DNA of 64,000 nt from Phorcus lineatus (GCA_921293015.1 OV121092.1:15320001-15384000); one strand, 5' to 3'. Positions 1-12,424 are shown, counted from the stretch's first letter. The notes: generated by a model from the letters alone, not told the origin. Numbers and translations: made by a program.

Positions 1-3000
1 TCAACCTAATACCATGATGTAGTTCAGAGGATAGTGTGTCCGCTCTTTATCTAGGGGGTCTAGGTATGATTTCCGCTCACATCATACCAATAGACATTAA
101 AAGATAGGATATGTTATTTCCTTGCCTGAACATCAATATAATGATGACACTTTGCTTGAACTGACGCTGCAGTATGGCTGTCGGGTGCCGAGGGCATAAA
201 AGAGATTTCCGACATTACTTTGTAACTAGAACAAATAAATAATTATCATTATTTTCTTTTTCTTAATTTCATATAAGGATATCATAACTTTTCGGTTTGT
301 CTAGATTTTTCTTAGTCGACAATGTTTTCGGTAGAATCGTGAATGAAAATGACCAATATAAAGGTTCAATAAAAAGAATGTATAAAGTACCTTGGGGTGG
401 AACTGTTTTTACCAATTGCTGTCTAATGATTGTGTTATTATGATTATATACCTGACCTCCTATTCAGGTTTTAATGGCAGAAATTTTTTTTATATGTAAA
501 TGAGTTTGTACCTGATTAAAACTTACACTTGTGAATATTTCATCATTGCAGATTTAAATTAGTTGATTTGTGGATTTTTTTGAATTTTTAAGGTTGAAAT
601 TTGTGTAATGACAGATTGAGTATCGGCAATGTAATAAGCACGAACTAGCACAGTTCCGCATCTAAATATTTTATTTGACGTGTTGTTCAGAGAGAATTGC
701 ATACAGCAATAACATTCAATTCTATAAAATTGAGATGATATTACATTTATGTTAATGTTTGATGATACGAAATCGTATATTTGACATATACATGTATCTG
801 TGTACACGATGCTAAATCAGATTCCATTATATCGATATTTGAATAAACAATTTCAAATACAGTTTTTAAAGAAATAGTCTTCAAGGTATCTATAGTTCTT
901 TCCTCGAAATTACACTCATACATATATCACTCAGTAAAATATTTCATACACAATATTAGAATTAAAACCTTCACACAAGGAACATATTTTAGATTTCTTT
1001 ATCCTCTTTATGTGCAACTGAGGCAGTCTGTAATCTTATCTTGAGAATAGAACTACAACAAATCCCTTACAGCATTGTTGGATGTATCATATAAGTCTAA
1101 GAGAGTATTCTCCTTGACATCACATACAGGAAGTTGACATACATATTGATACATACATACCGGTAAAAAATATGTGTATATGCTTACTTATGAAAGCCTT
1201 TCCTCCTTCAGCGAATCAATATAAAGATCGTGTCTGTTCACCTTGTTAGAATATTTATTTGAAGGTTGAAGTACCCATGTACCCTCTTGAAAATTAGTTA
1301 TCCATATGCTTACATGACCATGTTTTAGATTTACCGGGGAAAATAGTCCTTTGAAGATTGAAGAATATTGTTTATTTAGCAATGACATAAGTGCCAGCTA
1401 ACACAATTTTTTTTAATTATGCATTCACTCTGATGTCATCAAAGCATTTCTAACAAGTACAATCCGGCTTTAATTACGGAATTTTCCAACTATATCAAAC
1501 TTCAGAAAAATCATTTCTACAAATAAATCCTAAAGACTTAGTAAATTTATCAAAATTTTTCAAACATCTTTCATCTCTTGTGAGAAAATAATAAATGCCT
1601 TTTAGACTGTGTGAGTCTATCTTGCATCTCGAATTACATATATATTTATTTCTATGTATCATATTTTGTGAATATGCTCTTGTAACCAGGGCGTTTTTTT
1701 GAGAATAAAGAATTACGAATAATTAAAAGTGTTAACTTATTACATTGCTATATGTAATCATTTCTGCACCCATGTGGTTGATCCTTCAATGTCGTTGCAT
1801 CTTTCCTTTAAGAACGTTTCATTTGCACCTTCCAAGGATAAACTCATGTACAGTGCATTAATGACCACTTAGTAACATCCGAAAGGATTATTAATGTAAA
1901 GGTGGTTATTTATATTGGCCCAACAAATTTATGAAACCTCACTAAAAGAGATCTAAAACAAACTGTCTTATCTTAAACGGATTCAACATTATCAGCATAT
2001 TTGACACACTCTCGTGTTTGATTTTCATTATGAGAGGCTATAGCGATGTAATAACTATTGTTTGACGGCCAATAACTATCTGTATGAATTATGTTTACAA
2101 ACGTATGAATAGGTGCTTATCGTTAATTAATTTCAGGAAAGTATAATTGCTTCACGAAATCACAAAATTTACAAAAATGTATATAATCATTCAATGAATT
2201 AACATTTCTTGCCAGTAAACATCGTTACCATCTTCATTTTCTTGATAAGTTTTTCTCCAGTGTAAGTACCATTATTTAACTCAATATCATTTTCATGTAA
2301 CAATCATTTTGAAAGCTTTTCCAAAGTTAATGCTTCAATGAAAAAATCCCTTTGATCTATTGAATCTATTTGTCCAGTGATTTGACAGACAGCGTCTGTA
2401 TAGACGCTTTTATCATGCACAATATATGTTTAAGAATATGGAAACGCATATTATGTGTTAATGGACTGGTTTAAGCATAAGTTCAAACGAAATGTTCAAA
2501 ATACAGTAATGCTATATCATTAAACTTTGTTGAATATATTTTATTTTCATAGACGACTAAAAAACTGCTCTTTGGTTTTCCACCTATATACAGAATGTAT
2601 ATGTATATTCAGCAACACTTCTATGATAACAACTAGTCAATCGTAAAAAAAAAGACATTTCAATATTTCATAAATCAAATTAATTTGAGTTGCAATAACT
2701 AACTGAGCCCTGCAAACGTATCTGACATAAATGACGTTGAATATAGAACGTTTTTTAAATTCTTTTAGAAAAATTCCAAAATAAATATTAAGACGGTCTA
2801 AAATCTGAAGACTTCAACCGGTACATCAATAACTGTACAAACAAGTTTGGCGACCATGTTATTGCTAATACCATTAAATCAATTGCCGGGGTAGTGTTGA
2901 CTTACCAAACCTGTTAAGTTTGATATATAATTGACACTTTTTTTGTTATTAAAAGACATACTCTTGCATTTGGAAACATAATTTTCTCTATTATTTGTTT

Positions 3001-3424
3001 ACCTAAAAATCAGGGGCTTTATTGCAAGAATATTTATATCTTTCTCAAATCTGATAATAGATTATTAGAGTAACAGGTAAAGTAACCTTGAGTTATCGTT
3101 GATGAGAATGAACAGATATTGAATATAATGCTCTATTAAAAAACTCTTGACTTCGATGAAATGCTGAAAAAAATTCATGCGATGACTACCCGTCGTTACT
3201 GCATTTACAATGTCTTTAGCAAAATGTGTCCATAATATTGGTAATGATTTCTCATCACAATGCATTGTTTGTTGAGTATGCATGAACCCAAATATTTTCA
3301 TATTGAAATGTTTCATAAGCGAAATCATTTTCCAGTTTTGCTAAAGGCGAGTTGGTATGACAAAATATAATCTTCATGTTTTCAATAATTTGCTTACCAC
3401 AAATTGAGGTAATGTAGCTGATGT
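1..3424. other. AT-rich non-coding stretch, nothing recognised
   Basis: Open frames here are short and of low complexity, as expected in AT-rich DNA. I see no domain, tRNA or clear repeat in this stretch. It could be intergenic or intronic. Confidence 0.5.
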
Positions 3425-3680
3425 TATGATAATGATAATAATAAGGATATTTATATTGCGCTAAATCCACGTCACTGAGGGATATGCTCTAAGCGCATCC
3501 TGCATTATTACCAAGGTCTAACCCAAGCTGCCGGTTACAGCGTTCAAGGTCACCTCCAACACAATCTACACCATGTACCCAATTAGTACTGATGGGTGAA
3601 CAGAGGCACAACCTCTCAGATAATACAGCAATGATCGGGTAACCCACCCATCCGGCGAGCCACGCCAGATGTTGCCACCA
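3425..3680 (-). repeat. SINE copy A, internally shortened
   Basis: The minus strand reads GGCAACATCTGGCGTGGCTC, then a body ending GACGTGGATTTAGCGCAATA and a decayed (ATT)n tail. The same sequence occurs on the plus strand at 24943-25291, which shows it is a dispersed element. Copy A lacks roughly 55 bases of the central segment that copy B keeps, just before the shared CTGTTCACCC block. The 85-codon open frame on this strand is only the SINE read as protein. The compact size, simple-repeat tail and LINE-like 3' end fit a SINE moved by an L2-type LINE. I have not assigned a named family. Confidence 0.8.
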
Positions 3681-5989
3681 CGTGTTATTATTGTAAACAA
3701 CAGTTATCCGAGTGAAACAAAAGTTAACATATATCATAAGGTGCATTAGTTGTATCTACAGCCTAGAAAGCGACGCAATCAGCGATAATGGCATTTGTAT
3801 TGGTAATAAAAAAAGATTTACACATACAACATATTGGAAGTTTACTATTAAATCAGATTTCAAGTTTACTTTTTCTTATTCTTTGTAATCATATATATTA
3901 GAATCTTATTGTATTTCTATTGGTAATCTAATAATTTTTCCTTTTGATTCAATTGAAAAATCAATGGAATTTTAACATATTTTTACGATTGTTTTTCTGT
4001 AAAATGTTAAGTAAGATAGATTCTGAGAAATCAGTCATAATTTCTGATATACAAGGAATATATTACTGGGAAAAATGATAAATACATGGTCCATACATAT
4101 GTTTGCCATGATGAACCAGACAGACGATTAATAAAAACTCAACCATTCTATTGGACAGAAAGATAGCCCTCGGTATAAGTTATTGGTGATGGAATCTCCT
4201 ATGTGTGTTGATTAACAAGCTTATCCTAATTTCTTGATTTCCCTTGGTGCTTGATAACTTGACGACCTTCTGTTATCAAAAGTACTAGATACCAAACATC
4301 AAATGTATCAGAGCCCACAAAAACTTGACATAAGAAAACAAACGAGTGTTTGTTATTTTTCAGAATTAATGGATACATAAGGACAGCTTTATATTAATAC
4401 ATGAAAAGCAAGGTCATAACAGAGATTTTAAACTTTCTTCTCATTAAGACATATCATTATATGTTATATGCTAGCTGACATCTTGCCGGGCGCTTACTTT
4501 TCAGACTTTCCAGACAGTATGTGAAGCATATCAAATTCTGCATTGTTCTTGATCTTCTACTAATTTAGAGAAGTACTGTTCCGATTTGAGCGTAGCATAG
4601 ATAGAAGAAAAATAGATCTGTATTCATTTGCCAATTCATTATTCTCACGTCACAATTAACTGATTGAATGATAAAAATGTTAAGGGGACAGATTTGATCT
4701 GGACATCTTATCACTAGTGGGCCTCGTAATACTGGGGAAGATCAAATCCGTTTACCTAGCTCCTTATTGAATACTCTGTCAAAGAAACGGGTATATCCAA
4801 TCCAAGTATTTTGATAAGCTGGAACACGCAATATCTCAGTTCAATATCAAGAGACAAACATTGTTTTTATGCATGTGATCCTTGGTAGGTATTTGCTCTG
4901 TCACTGCTCACAACTAACTGACCTTTAAGCCGCTGTAGGGGGAAGCCTACAATGATTCTTTAAGCTGCATGTGTTACCTTATAGTGAAACATTTGATAGC
5001 TTGTTCGTGCTCTAGTATCACCATCAATCATGAAATAAAATGTGTGCTTCAAGACCTACATCCATGAACTTCCTTTTTGAAACAGTACATTAGGCATTTA
5101 AAGAATCGTCAACTAATCAAGTGTTATTCTATATCGTATATCAAAAGGAGAGTGGTGATTATTTTAAATCTTACATTGAGATGAGAAGAAAATGACTCCC
5201 ATTACGAGTAAACTGTCAAGAGTACAAAACCTATCTCTTTTATCTTTAATTTTCTCCTACGATAAAGATCGTCGATAATAATTCAGTCATTCAACTGTCT
5301 CAAACTGAACCCAACCACACTTTATTCTAAAACTTTTACAAGCTGTTTATTTCCTATATGTTTGAATGCAATTATGCATATTCTATTACAGTCGAATTTT
5401 AGAGCTGCTCACACTTAGCGTGTTGATGATGATGGTTGATCAAGGGAAAGGGAAATTATGATATTTATAAAAGAAAGTTTTTCAGTTTGTTGATGATTTA
5501 AAAATACAAAGGCATGTTAACTATTGGTCACATTTTACAAAATATTTCTTATCATGAGGAAGTCGAGTTCTTTTTTTTCTGATGCAGTGATTTTCTAGTC
5601 TGCTAATTCTTTCTGTAATTGCTTCTAGTAGCCACTAATAATTCGTACAATCAATATCAATTTCACTTGTATTAACCCAAAGTTGACTGGGTGTTTTTTC
5701 AATTGTGATACACAAGAAACAAATGTGCGAATAACTTTATTTTCACCTTTTCACAAACATATCACATTACAAATATCATTATGAAAATGTTTTTAATCAC
5801 ACGTCTGTTCTCGTAAATTATCAATAATTTTTTACAATGATTTTATATTTTTTTTAAAAATTGTTGTTAGTCAAAAAGTGTTACAACACATTATTCAAAT
5901 TAGTAGAAAACAGCATCATTATATTTCATTCAGAAAATATTCAATAAAAACAGAACATGACAGACACCTTTATATGCATCTTTTAATAT
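3681..5989. other. AT-rich non-coding stretch, nothing recognised
   Basis: No coding domain, RNA gene or repeat was recognised. Homopolymer runs and short open frames only. Confidence 0.5.
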
Positions 5990-6110
5990 CATCACTTGTT
6001 CTGTGCATTGGAATTCAAGCCAGGTATTTCTTGATTGAACTGTCAGAACCGTTCTTTGTGAGCCATACACCTTCAGGAGAGGTCTTTTCATCTGGTCCCT
6101 ACGATACGTG
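5990..6110 (+). repeat. Dispersed repeat, copy 1 of 3
   Basis: The segment with CCATACACCTTCAGGAGAGG followed by TCTTTTCATCTGGTCCCTAC aligns by eye with segments at 6470-6630 and 10500-10665. The 110-codon open frame covering this copy (5878-6210) has no recognisable domain and is probably chance. This is the most diverged of the three copies. Confidence 0.5.
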
Positions 6111-6469
6111 TATAACATCCGCCATTCTTTACTTATCTTCACTTTTAGAATATGTGGTCACATATCATTTCAAACACTTTAACAGATACTCTATGACAAC
6201 AGCATTTTAAATCAAGGAAAAAGTTGAAAATAATTATATCTGCATTAAAGTACAGAACAGTATCCAAGCAGAGCTTTGAAAAAAAATCAATAAAATATAA
6301 GTCTGTAAAATTTATAAAAAAAGCATAGTTTATAATTATGTGATATGGAATATACAACTACGGACTATTTCAATATAAATGTTTATACATTGCATCAGTC
6401 GCTTGCTCTGTTCACAATACTAGTCCATAGTCAGAAAGATATTTTACTTCCAAAAGCAGGTTTTTCCTA

Positions 6470-6630
6470 GTTTCGATGTATCAGCCGCACAAAGCTTGTT
6501 TGAACCAGGTCTTGAAATAGCTTGAAGGAACTCTCAATGTCGTCCTTTCACAGCCAGACATCTCCATGAGAGGTCTTTATTTCTGGTACTTTCTTATGAA
6601 ATTAGGAATACAACCGGCAAATCTTGTCTT
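6470..6630 (+). repeat. Dispersed repeat, copy 2 of 3
   Basis: It shares GTATCAGCCGC, then AGCCAGACAT...CAnGAnAnnTCTTTATTTCT, then an ACCGGCAA-like block with the copy at 10500-10665. The order of blocks is the same in both, so they derive from one repeat unit of about 150 bp. No terminal inverted repeat or tail was found. The family is unknown to me. Confidence 0.6.
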
Positions 6631-7540
6631 GAGTGAGCAACAGAAGTATTGTTCACTTCACAATGAATAAATTGGTCACTGATCCTTTTCAAAACGTTTA
6701 CAGACACATATGGTTGTGTCTGATGTTGATGACCAAGTCATCAGGTCGAGATAAAGACTCTCATTATCGTATAAGTCGTACTACATTACCTCATTTCCAA
6801 TGAAAAAGCTTAACCAGGGTTGTGAAAAGTTTACTATGTAACTGTGACACATGAGGCTTGATATCTACTTATGGTTCAATAGGTGTTCAACTTTGTATAT
6901 GAACTCCTTCGTCCCTTAGCACTGTACCAAAAAACAGACAAACTTTGCTAAAACAAAGTTTGAAAATGTAATATGACAAGATAAACTCTCTGAAAAGTAT
7001 TGTTCCTGATGGTACAGCGACAAGTAGTGCGTTCATAAATAAAACGTGTGCAATGCCGCCAATATCAATAAAAGATGTAAAACATAGTAATAGACACTTA
7101 GTTTTCTCCACTACTGTAGTGTCAGCACTGTTCAGAAGGTTAAACCACGAAACAATCAAATTATTGTAACGTCAATGCATATGATCAGGACAAAATAAAT
7201 GTCAGATAAATAACTTAAATGATACACAGAAGTTGTTTCCTTCCTCTTTCATGGCAACTTGCCCTCTAGAGACTTGCAAGTTGAGGACCCAAGAATCGTC
7301 ATGGTTACTGCATTCTAAGCATTTTACCTTAATTGATTTTCACCTCCCTTTAGGGAAACCATATTGCGAGAATTTATAACATATCTAAAATCATATTACT
7401 ATAGAAATCCTAGTGAACGAAATTTAATTCATTGTTAACAGCTAATAACACATTATTATTACAGAATTTACATATATTATGCAAATGCGTTAAGAAGAGA
7501 GATTGTATGAGAAAATAAATAACTGATAAGTGACTTATTA
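6631..7540. other. Non-coding stretch, nothing recognised
   Basis: The 90-codon minus-strand frame here has no recognisable domain and is hydrophobic, AT-driven sequence. No other signal was seen. Confidence 0.45.
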
Positions 7541-7621
7541 CTCATGAGACATGTAATGTACTACAGGCCTGTGGCCTCCTAGTACTGAATAAAGATTGAT
7601 TGATTGATTCATTGATTGATG
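7541..7621 (+). mobile_element. LINE 3' end with (GATT)n tail
   Basis: The sequence CTACAGGCCTGTGGCCTCCT is followed by AGTACTGAATAAA and then five GATT-like units (GATTGATTGATTCATTGATT). A short unique 3' UTR that passes through AATAAA into a tetranucleotide repeat is typical of a severely 5'-truncated non-LTR retrotransposon. No coding sequence of the element remains upstream that I can recognise. A random microsatellite beside unrelated sequence is the alternative. Confidence 0.6.
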
Positions 7622-8354
7622 CCCTACAGTCTACGAATCTAGAAGAGAGTATGTTATCATTTATATTGGTATATTTTAAGATATTTAGTATTTCTGTGTG
7701 AATTTCTGTGTTTGCCGAGTTTTTGGACATATTTTGATTATTAGCAGTTACCTAACCTCTGTGTGACATGCCGTGCACCAGAAATATGGGCATGTGGTTT
7801 CAGCATTTGACTACCAGCTAAACAATTTTTCTTTAATAAACTTTAAATGTTTATATCCTTATGTTTATAATTTCTATTTCGGTTTTTTTTATTCAAGTTT
7901 TTAGGTCTACTTTCAAATCATTCAACATATTACCATACTACTCTGAAACTACATACTTAAATATAAGGAATATTAGTGTGATATAACGAAAAACAGACTT
8001 CAAATTGAAAAATATCAAATGATGTATGGACATAAATCAAAATGTTTTATATACATGTTTAATGTTCATGGCTTTTATTCAAAGCATAAATAATTTTGAT
8101 AAGGCATATCATACATTAACGACAATGATCCATGGTTATCCCCTTATCTGAATTTTCCACATACTTGACACTCATTTATCAGAATTTCATCTGTCAAATA
8201 TGGGTTAACATGATGAAAAGGGCAGAAATCGGGATTAAGTATACCTGATATTGTAAAATTAACATCATTATCAAATGTCACGCTAAATAAAAAACAACCT
8301 CATATCAACCTAAGTACAAAATGGTCAAATGCGGAATAAAAGAAGAATAAAATC
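7622..8354. other. Non-coding stretch, nothing recognised
   Basis: No feature supported. Confidence 0.45.
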
Positions 8355-8431
8355 ATTTCCTAATTGAATTAGTTTCCTTTGTGTATCTCTAATATATTTA
8401 GAGCAATTAAGGAAATTAACAGCTAGGAAAT
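8355..8431. other. Long imperfect hairpin (77 nt)
   Basis: Outer arms ATTTCCTA (8355-8362) and TAGGAAAT (8424-8431) are exact complements. Inside them TTTCCTT pairs with AAGGAAA. The apex CTCTAA-TATAT-TTAGAG forms a third 6-bp stem. Three stacked stems in one dyad are unlikely by chance. It could be a tiny palindromic MITE or a transcribed hairpin. No evidence of expression is visible. Confidence 0.45.
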
Positions 8432-9369
8432 TTGTAAGGATTGGATCTGCAATGTGTTAAGGTCGATGCTGGTGAAAAGGTGAGCCTTTTATTCCCGGAA
8501 GTAAATAAGTATACAGTTAGTAAAGAAGTTAAACGTTAGTGCTTGTAACCCATTGCATACGCATTTTTTTCTTATCTTATCATATATTTTTCATGTTATT
8601 TCTTCTTGTCGGTGTTAGGTGGAATATCAACAATATATGAAATGTAACGTTATGCTCTTCTATTATCACATGTGCCCTATTTCAATGCATGTAGAATGCA
8701 AGGCTATGTAATTTGAATCACAGAGATCTTTTCAGAATAAGATCACAATGCAAACTTTTATTCAGATACTCAAGAGGCTGTGAAATGTAAAACCTTTGTA
8801 CAACATGCCACTCATGGCTTGAAGACTCTAAAGTGTCTATTCGATGTTATCTGACCCCAGAGATCAAGTTCAAACAAGTAGATGTCAAGTAGTGCTAAGT
8901 AAAGATTAATTGCGATTGTAATAATGTTAAAGTTATACTTCGATGTTGATAGATGCTATAAATAGAAATGTGACTTCATTACGTTTTGGTAATATTTTCA
9001 AACATATAGTCATGGATTGTAAAGTGTGTCCTTCAAAACGAAGTAATAGCAAATGAATGCACAATGATGTCTGTCTTATTTTCAATGATGAAATAAAAAT
9101 GTAGTTCAACAACTTCATAGACAATCAAGTAGAATATGAAATCTTATTTGCTTGAAATACGTACATCTAAAAATCTGTAACGTAAGATTTGACTTGATAC
9201 CAGAAGAGTAATCTCCCTTTATCTATCAATTAGCATTACTACTAATTAGTTCTCATCTTTCCAAATCCCACATACTTTGTTACTAGAATATATATATTTG
9301 ATTTCTCATGTCAAGCCTGATGGATGTCAAATCTACCAGAACAGAAGAACTGGCAATATATATTAGGGT
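8432..9369. other. Non-coding stretch, nothing recognised
   Basis: No feature supported. Confidence 0.45.
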
Positions 9370-9399
9370 AAAGGATATTGCTACGCAGTAATATCCTTT
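9370..9399. other. Short perfect-stem hairpin
   Basis: AAAGGATATTGCT, a four-base loop ACGC, then AGTAATATCCTTT. Twelve of thirteen positions pair. The short loop and long stem would make a stable cruciform or RNA hairpin. Its function is unknown. Confidence 0.5.
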
Positions 9400-10499
9400 T
9401 TCTAGGACATTTTGAATGAACTTGTATGAAACAAAGGATGCCATGTTAGATACAAATAACAAACTCGCACAATATGCTTTTGTTTATTAGTTTCATTACT
9501 TTCTTATGTACATTGTGCATGGTAACAACCATACCGTAAATCAATAGTGCAAGTGAAACAATATCATACGTCTTTAAAGAAAGAAGCCATCAAATTGCAA
9601 AAACATAATCTTGAGATCAGTGAACATGGTGGTTAAATATAGGATTTAGGTATAGTTTAGTTATTGCTAGCTGAAAAGAAATATTTTTATTAACCTTACA
9701 AGCCATTACTTTCATTATGAGGTGGTGTTTAGTAGATTTCCTTCACCGTTCAAAATAACCTTAACCTGGTATTACATTGGATAAGAGAATCGGTTATTCA
9801 ACTCCCCAATATACTAATTTCCTTAATTATCACCATCCACGTCGTCGGTATTTGAAGGGTAAATGTTCTGATGTTCTATACAAAACACCAATGAAACCGT
9901 CAACAGCAAATTTATAGTCAAATTACCTGCCTTTGGTTAGAGTAAGAGAGTTAAACTGCTACTTCGTTTGACATCACAAGCGTCTCAAAAGACATAAAAC
10001 AAATTGCTTTTGTCGGGTGGTGAAGGAATTGCAATGCTATAAAAACTTTGTAGCTCAAACATTCTTGTTTTCAGCTAATCAGGGCACATGTTTGCTTTTA
10101 AATGTTTTAATTAAAGCTCGTTTACTTGCTCTAACTAATAAGTTTTATACACAGAAATAAAAGGCTCATTATTCTCTTATCATCAAGACGATCAACTGTT
10201 TGTTAGTTTCAGAAGAAGATTCAAGGGCAATTTACGGATTTTGTATTTATAGATATTTTGTAATATAAATAACTCATCTGAAAACTTGAATACAAATAAC
10301 AGATTTATCGAGTGCAGTAATGTTACATCTATGATATAATATCATAGAACACGTCATCATATTATATTTCTCAGAACTTTTATCTTTAGCAGTAATCCCT
10401 ATCTTAATTATTAGTTTTGTTTACATTCATACGCCACATGTCCACAGCAATATGCCACTTGATAAAAGTCCACACGCTTGTTTCTAAAGCACGTTTGTC
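9400..10499. other. Non-coding stretch, nothing recognised
   Basis: No feature supported. AT-rich with short open frames only. Confidence 0.45.
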
Positions 10500-10665
10500 A
10501 GGGTTCTTCGTATCAGCCGCTCACGGAGGAGTTTGGAATATAAATAGTGCAATGATCAGAAGGAATTGTCGTGGTATTTCTTTCAGAGCCAGACATTTTC
10601 AAGAAATCTCTTTATTTCTAGTCCTTACTTCGGTATTTGAATAATAACCGCCAATGTTCGCTTGT
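10500..10665 (+). repeat. Dispersed repeat, copy 3 of 3
   Basis: GTATCAGCCGC at about 10510, then TTTCAGAGCCAGACATTTTC and CTCTTTATTTCTAGTCCTTA, followed by ATAACCGCCAA. Each block has a counterpart in the same order at 6470-6630. The 75-codon open frame here is the repeat read through and has no known domain. Confidence 0.6.
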
Positions 10666-11368
10666 CAAACAGTGAAAGAATTTAACTTTCGAATATGTTT
10701 CGAATAACCGAAGAGATGACAATACCATTAAATCATAAATGAATAAAGATTCTATGCAGCCAAATTTGCAGATTTTGTTTACACGCTATGACACCCTGGT
10801 ATATATGATATTGCTTCGCCATACAAAAAAAAATCTAAGTTGTCTTTTTTCATGTTACACTACTCAATTCATTGATATGTTTTCATATGTTCATATATTT
10901 CTATCATTCTATCAAAACGTTTTGTCACCTTGTTTACATTTTTATGACGTTTTTCAGTAGTTCTTAGATAAATGTTATGTGACTTTAGATGCTGAAACTT
11001 CTAAATTCTCAATTGCATGATATTAGCAGGATGTAGGTTATCTGTTTTTCCACGGTGACCTTTTAAAAAATCGTGACTTTATAGACCAAGTGATTTATTA
11101 TAATTGTTCTTCATGTAAAGTTTTGAAAATGTGACTTTGAAACAAGCGAAAACTCAGAACACAAGCTTCAGAAATCTTTTTGATTGGCACACTGATGTTG
11201 TACTGCGGCACGACGAACTGGCAAATGAATCACCTTGATGTATATTTCCTTTCCTCCTTAGACGTTTAAGATAACTCTATCAATTTAAAAAATATCAAGT
11301 AATTAATTCTGTTATCATCTGAATATACGTCGTGTTATCGTTATGAATAAAGCTTTGTGGTTTGAAAG
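10666..11368. other. Non-coding stretch, nothing recognised
   Basis: The 73-codon plus-strand frame at 10739-10960 is rich in Phe, Tyr and Leu and matches nothing I know. No other signal was seen. Confidence 0.45.
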
Positions 11369-11370
11369 TA

Positions 11371-11930
11371 CGAGGGTTGTACCCTCAAATCTATTACCGA
11401 AATGGAGAAAAGTGAAGGTAGGGCTGTTATCAAATATATGAGTTTAAAAAATACACTCCAAAGAAAATTCATGGGGATATGTTACAAACATTAAGTGATT
11501 CTGCTCCTTCATATTGCACCATTAAACATTGGTGTGCTGAATTTAAATGGGGTAGAGTAAGCACTAAAGACGAGCCCCGACCTTGTCGTCCGTCTGAAGT
11601 CACCACAGGTGAAAACATTGAGGCTGTTCTTGACACAATAATGCAAGACAGGCGAGTGACTATCAGATACTTAGCTGATACTCACCACATCAGTAAAACA
11701 TCAGTTGAACAAATTATACAAGAACATTTACATATGAATAAGGTATCAGCATGCTTGGTCCCCAGAATGTTATCTGAGGAGGTAAGTTAATTGGCTATAA
11801 GGCAGGGAGTAGCCTAGTTAGGAGGAGGGTGAAGCAAAGGTGAGTTGATAAGTTTGAAAAATAAGTCATAAAAATTTGAATATTTCTTTGATGTTGATAG
11901 TCAGGCCGGAAACTTTTGGGACACTCCTCG
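11371..11930 (+). mobile_element. Mariner transposon, internally deleted, with TA duplication
   Basis: The element is bounded by TA dinucleotides at 11369-11370 and 11931-11932, the target duplication of the Tc1/mariner superfamily. The left end reads CGAGGGTTGTACCCTC. The right end, complemented, reads CGAGGAGTGTCCCAAAAGTT. These are imperfect mariner-type terminal inverted repeats. Between them lies the N-terminal part of a mariner transposase, followed almost at once by the 3' terminal region. The usual length is about 1.3 kb, so about 700 bp, including the catalytic domain, is missing. It could be moved only by a transposase supplied elsewhere, and its divergence suggests it is a fossil. 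Confidence 0.85.
11402..11790 (+). pseudogene. Mariner transposase, N-terminal remnant
   Basis: The frame beginning at the ATG at 11402 encodes MEKSEGRAVIKYM, the conserved start of mariner transposases. A frameshift between about 11446 and 11470 moves the sequence into the frame read at 11479-11790. That frame gives SDSAPSYCTIKHWCAEFKWG, then STKDEPRPCRPSEV (the GRP-type linker, here CRP) and ISKTSVEQIIQEHLHMNKVS, ending in VPRMLSEEVS and a stop. These are the two helix-turn-helix DNA-binding modules and the start of the linker. The DD34D catalytic domain is absent. The family match rests on several motifs in the right order, so the call is firm. The gene cannot make active enzyme. Confidence 0.85.
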
Positions 11931-11932
11931 TA

Positions 11933-12349
11933 TGGTGACTAGCATCTGATATTGAGCGAGTTGCGCTATCTTCCCTTTCCATGAATACGCTATTTCAGAA
12001 TTTTTTGCATTCGTTTATGTGTGTTTTGCCATACATTGTATTTGCTATATGATATTATAATTTCTTTTTTCATGTCATCGTCATCGGGATACAATGACAC
12101 AATGTTACAGCGGGAGAAATGTCTCCAGCTATACATAAGTCAGAACATTATGTTGATAAAAAAATCTATTGCTAATAACGATATTTCCTTCCATTATAAG
12201 AGATATTATTAAATAGACACTGATTTTCCTGTTCAGCGATTTGTCAACACACCATCACATGGTGGTTTACAAAACATGATATTGACTTAAGTTTTCTGAT
12301 AAATTACGATATTGACTTGAGTTACTAAATATAGATTAGGAATCACCAC
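11933..12349. other. Non-coding stretch between mariner and the small spliced frame
   Basis: No feature supported except short AT-rich frames. Confidence 0.4.
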
Positions 12350-12424
12350 GGAACGGGCTTCGCCTGCCTTTCAACCAATCAAGTCGCTTGGTTTGACGTC
12401 ATCGTTCCTCGCGCTAGGCGCGAC
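12350..12424 (+). promoter_or_regulatory. Candidate promoter: CCAAT box, CRE palindrome, nested dyads
   Basis: A locally GC-richer segment directly upstream of the small spliced frame. It holds CCAAT at 12375-12379 and a perfect cAMP-response-type palindrome TGACGTCA at 12394-12401. Nested dyads are GGAACG with CGTTCC (outer) and AACCAA with TTGGTT (inner); CGCGC-TAG-GCGCG lies next to the ATG. The spacing of CCAAT and CRE to the start codon is what a compact TATA-less promoter could show. No transcription start can be read from sequence alone. Confidence 0.4.

Noticed and set aside
3489-3746. 85-codon minus-strand frame with Trp-rich sequence
   Set aside because: It is SINE copy A read through in one phase.
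5878-6210. 110-codon plus-strand open frame
   Set aside because: No domain, AT-driven composition, and it overlaps a dispersed repeat copy.
9360-9372. Telomere-like TTAGGG
   Set aside because: A single occurrence with no tandem repetition.
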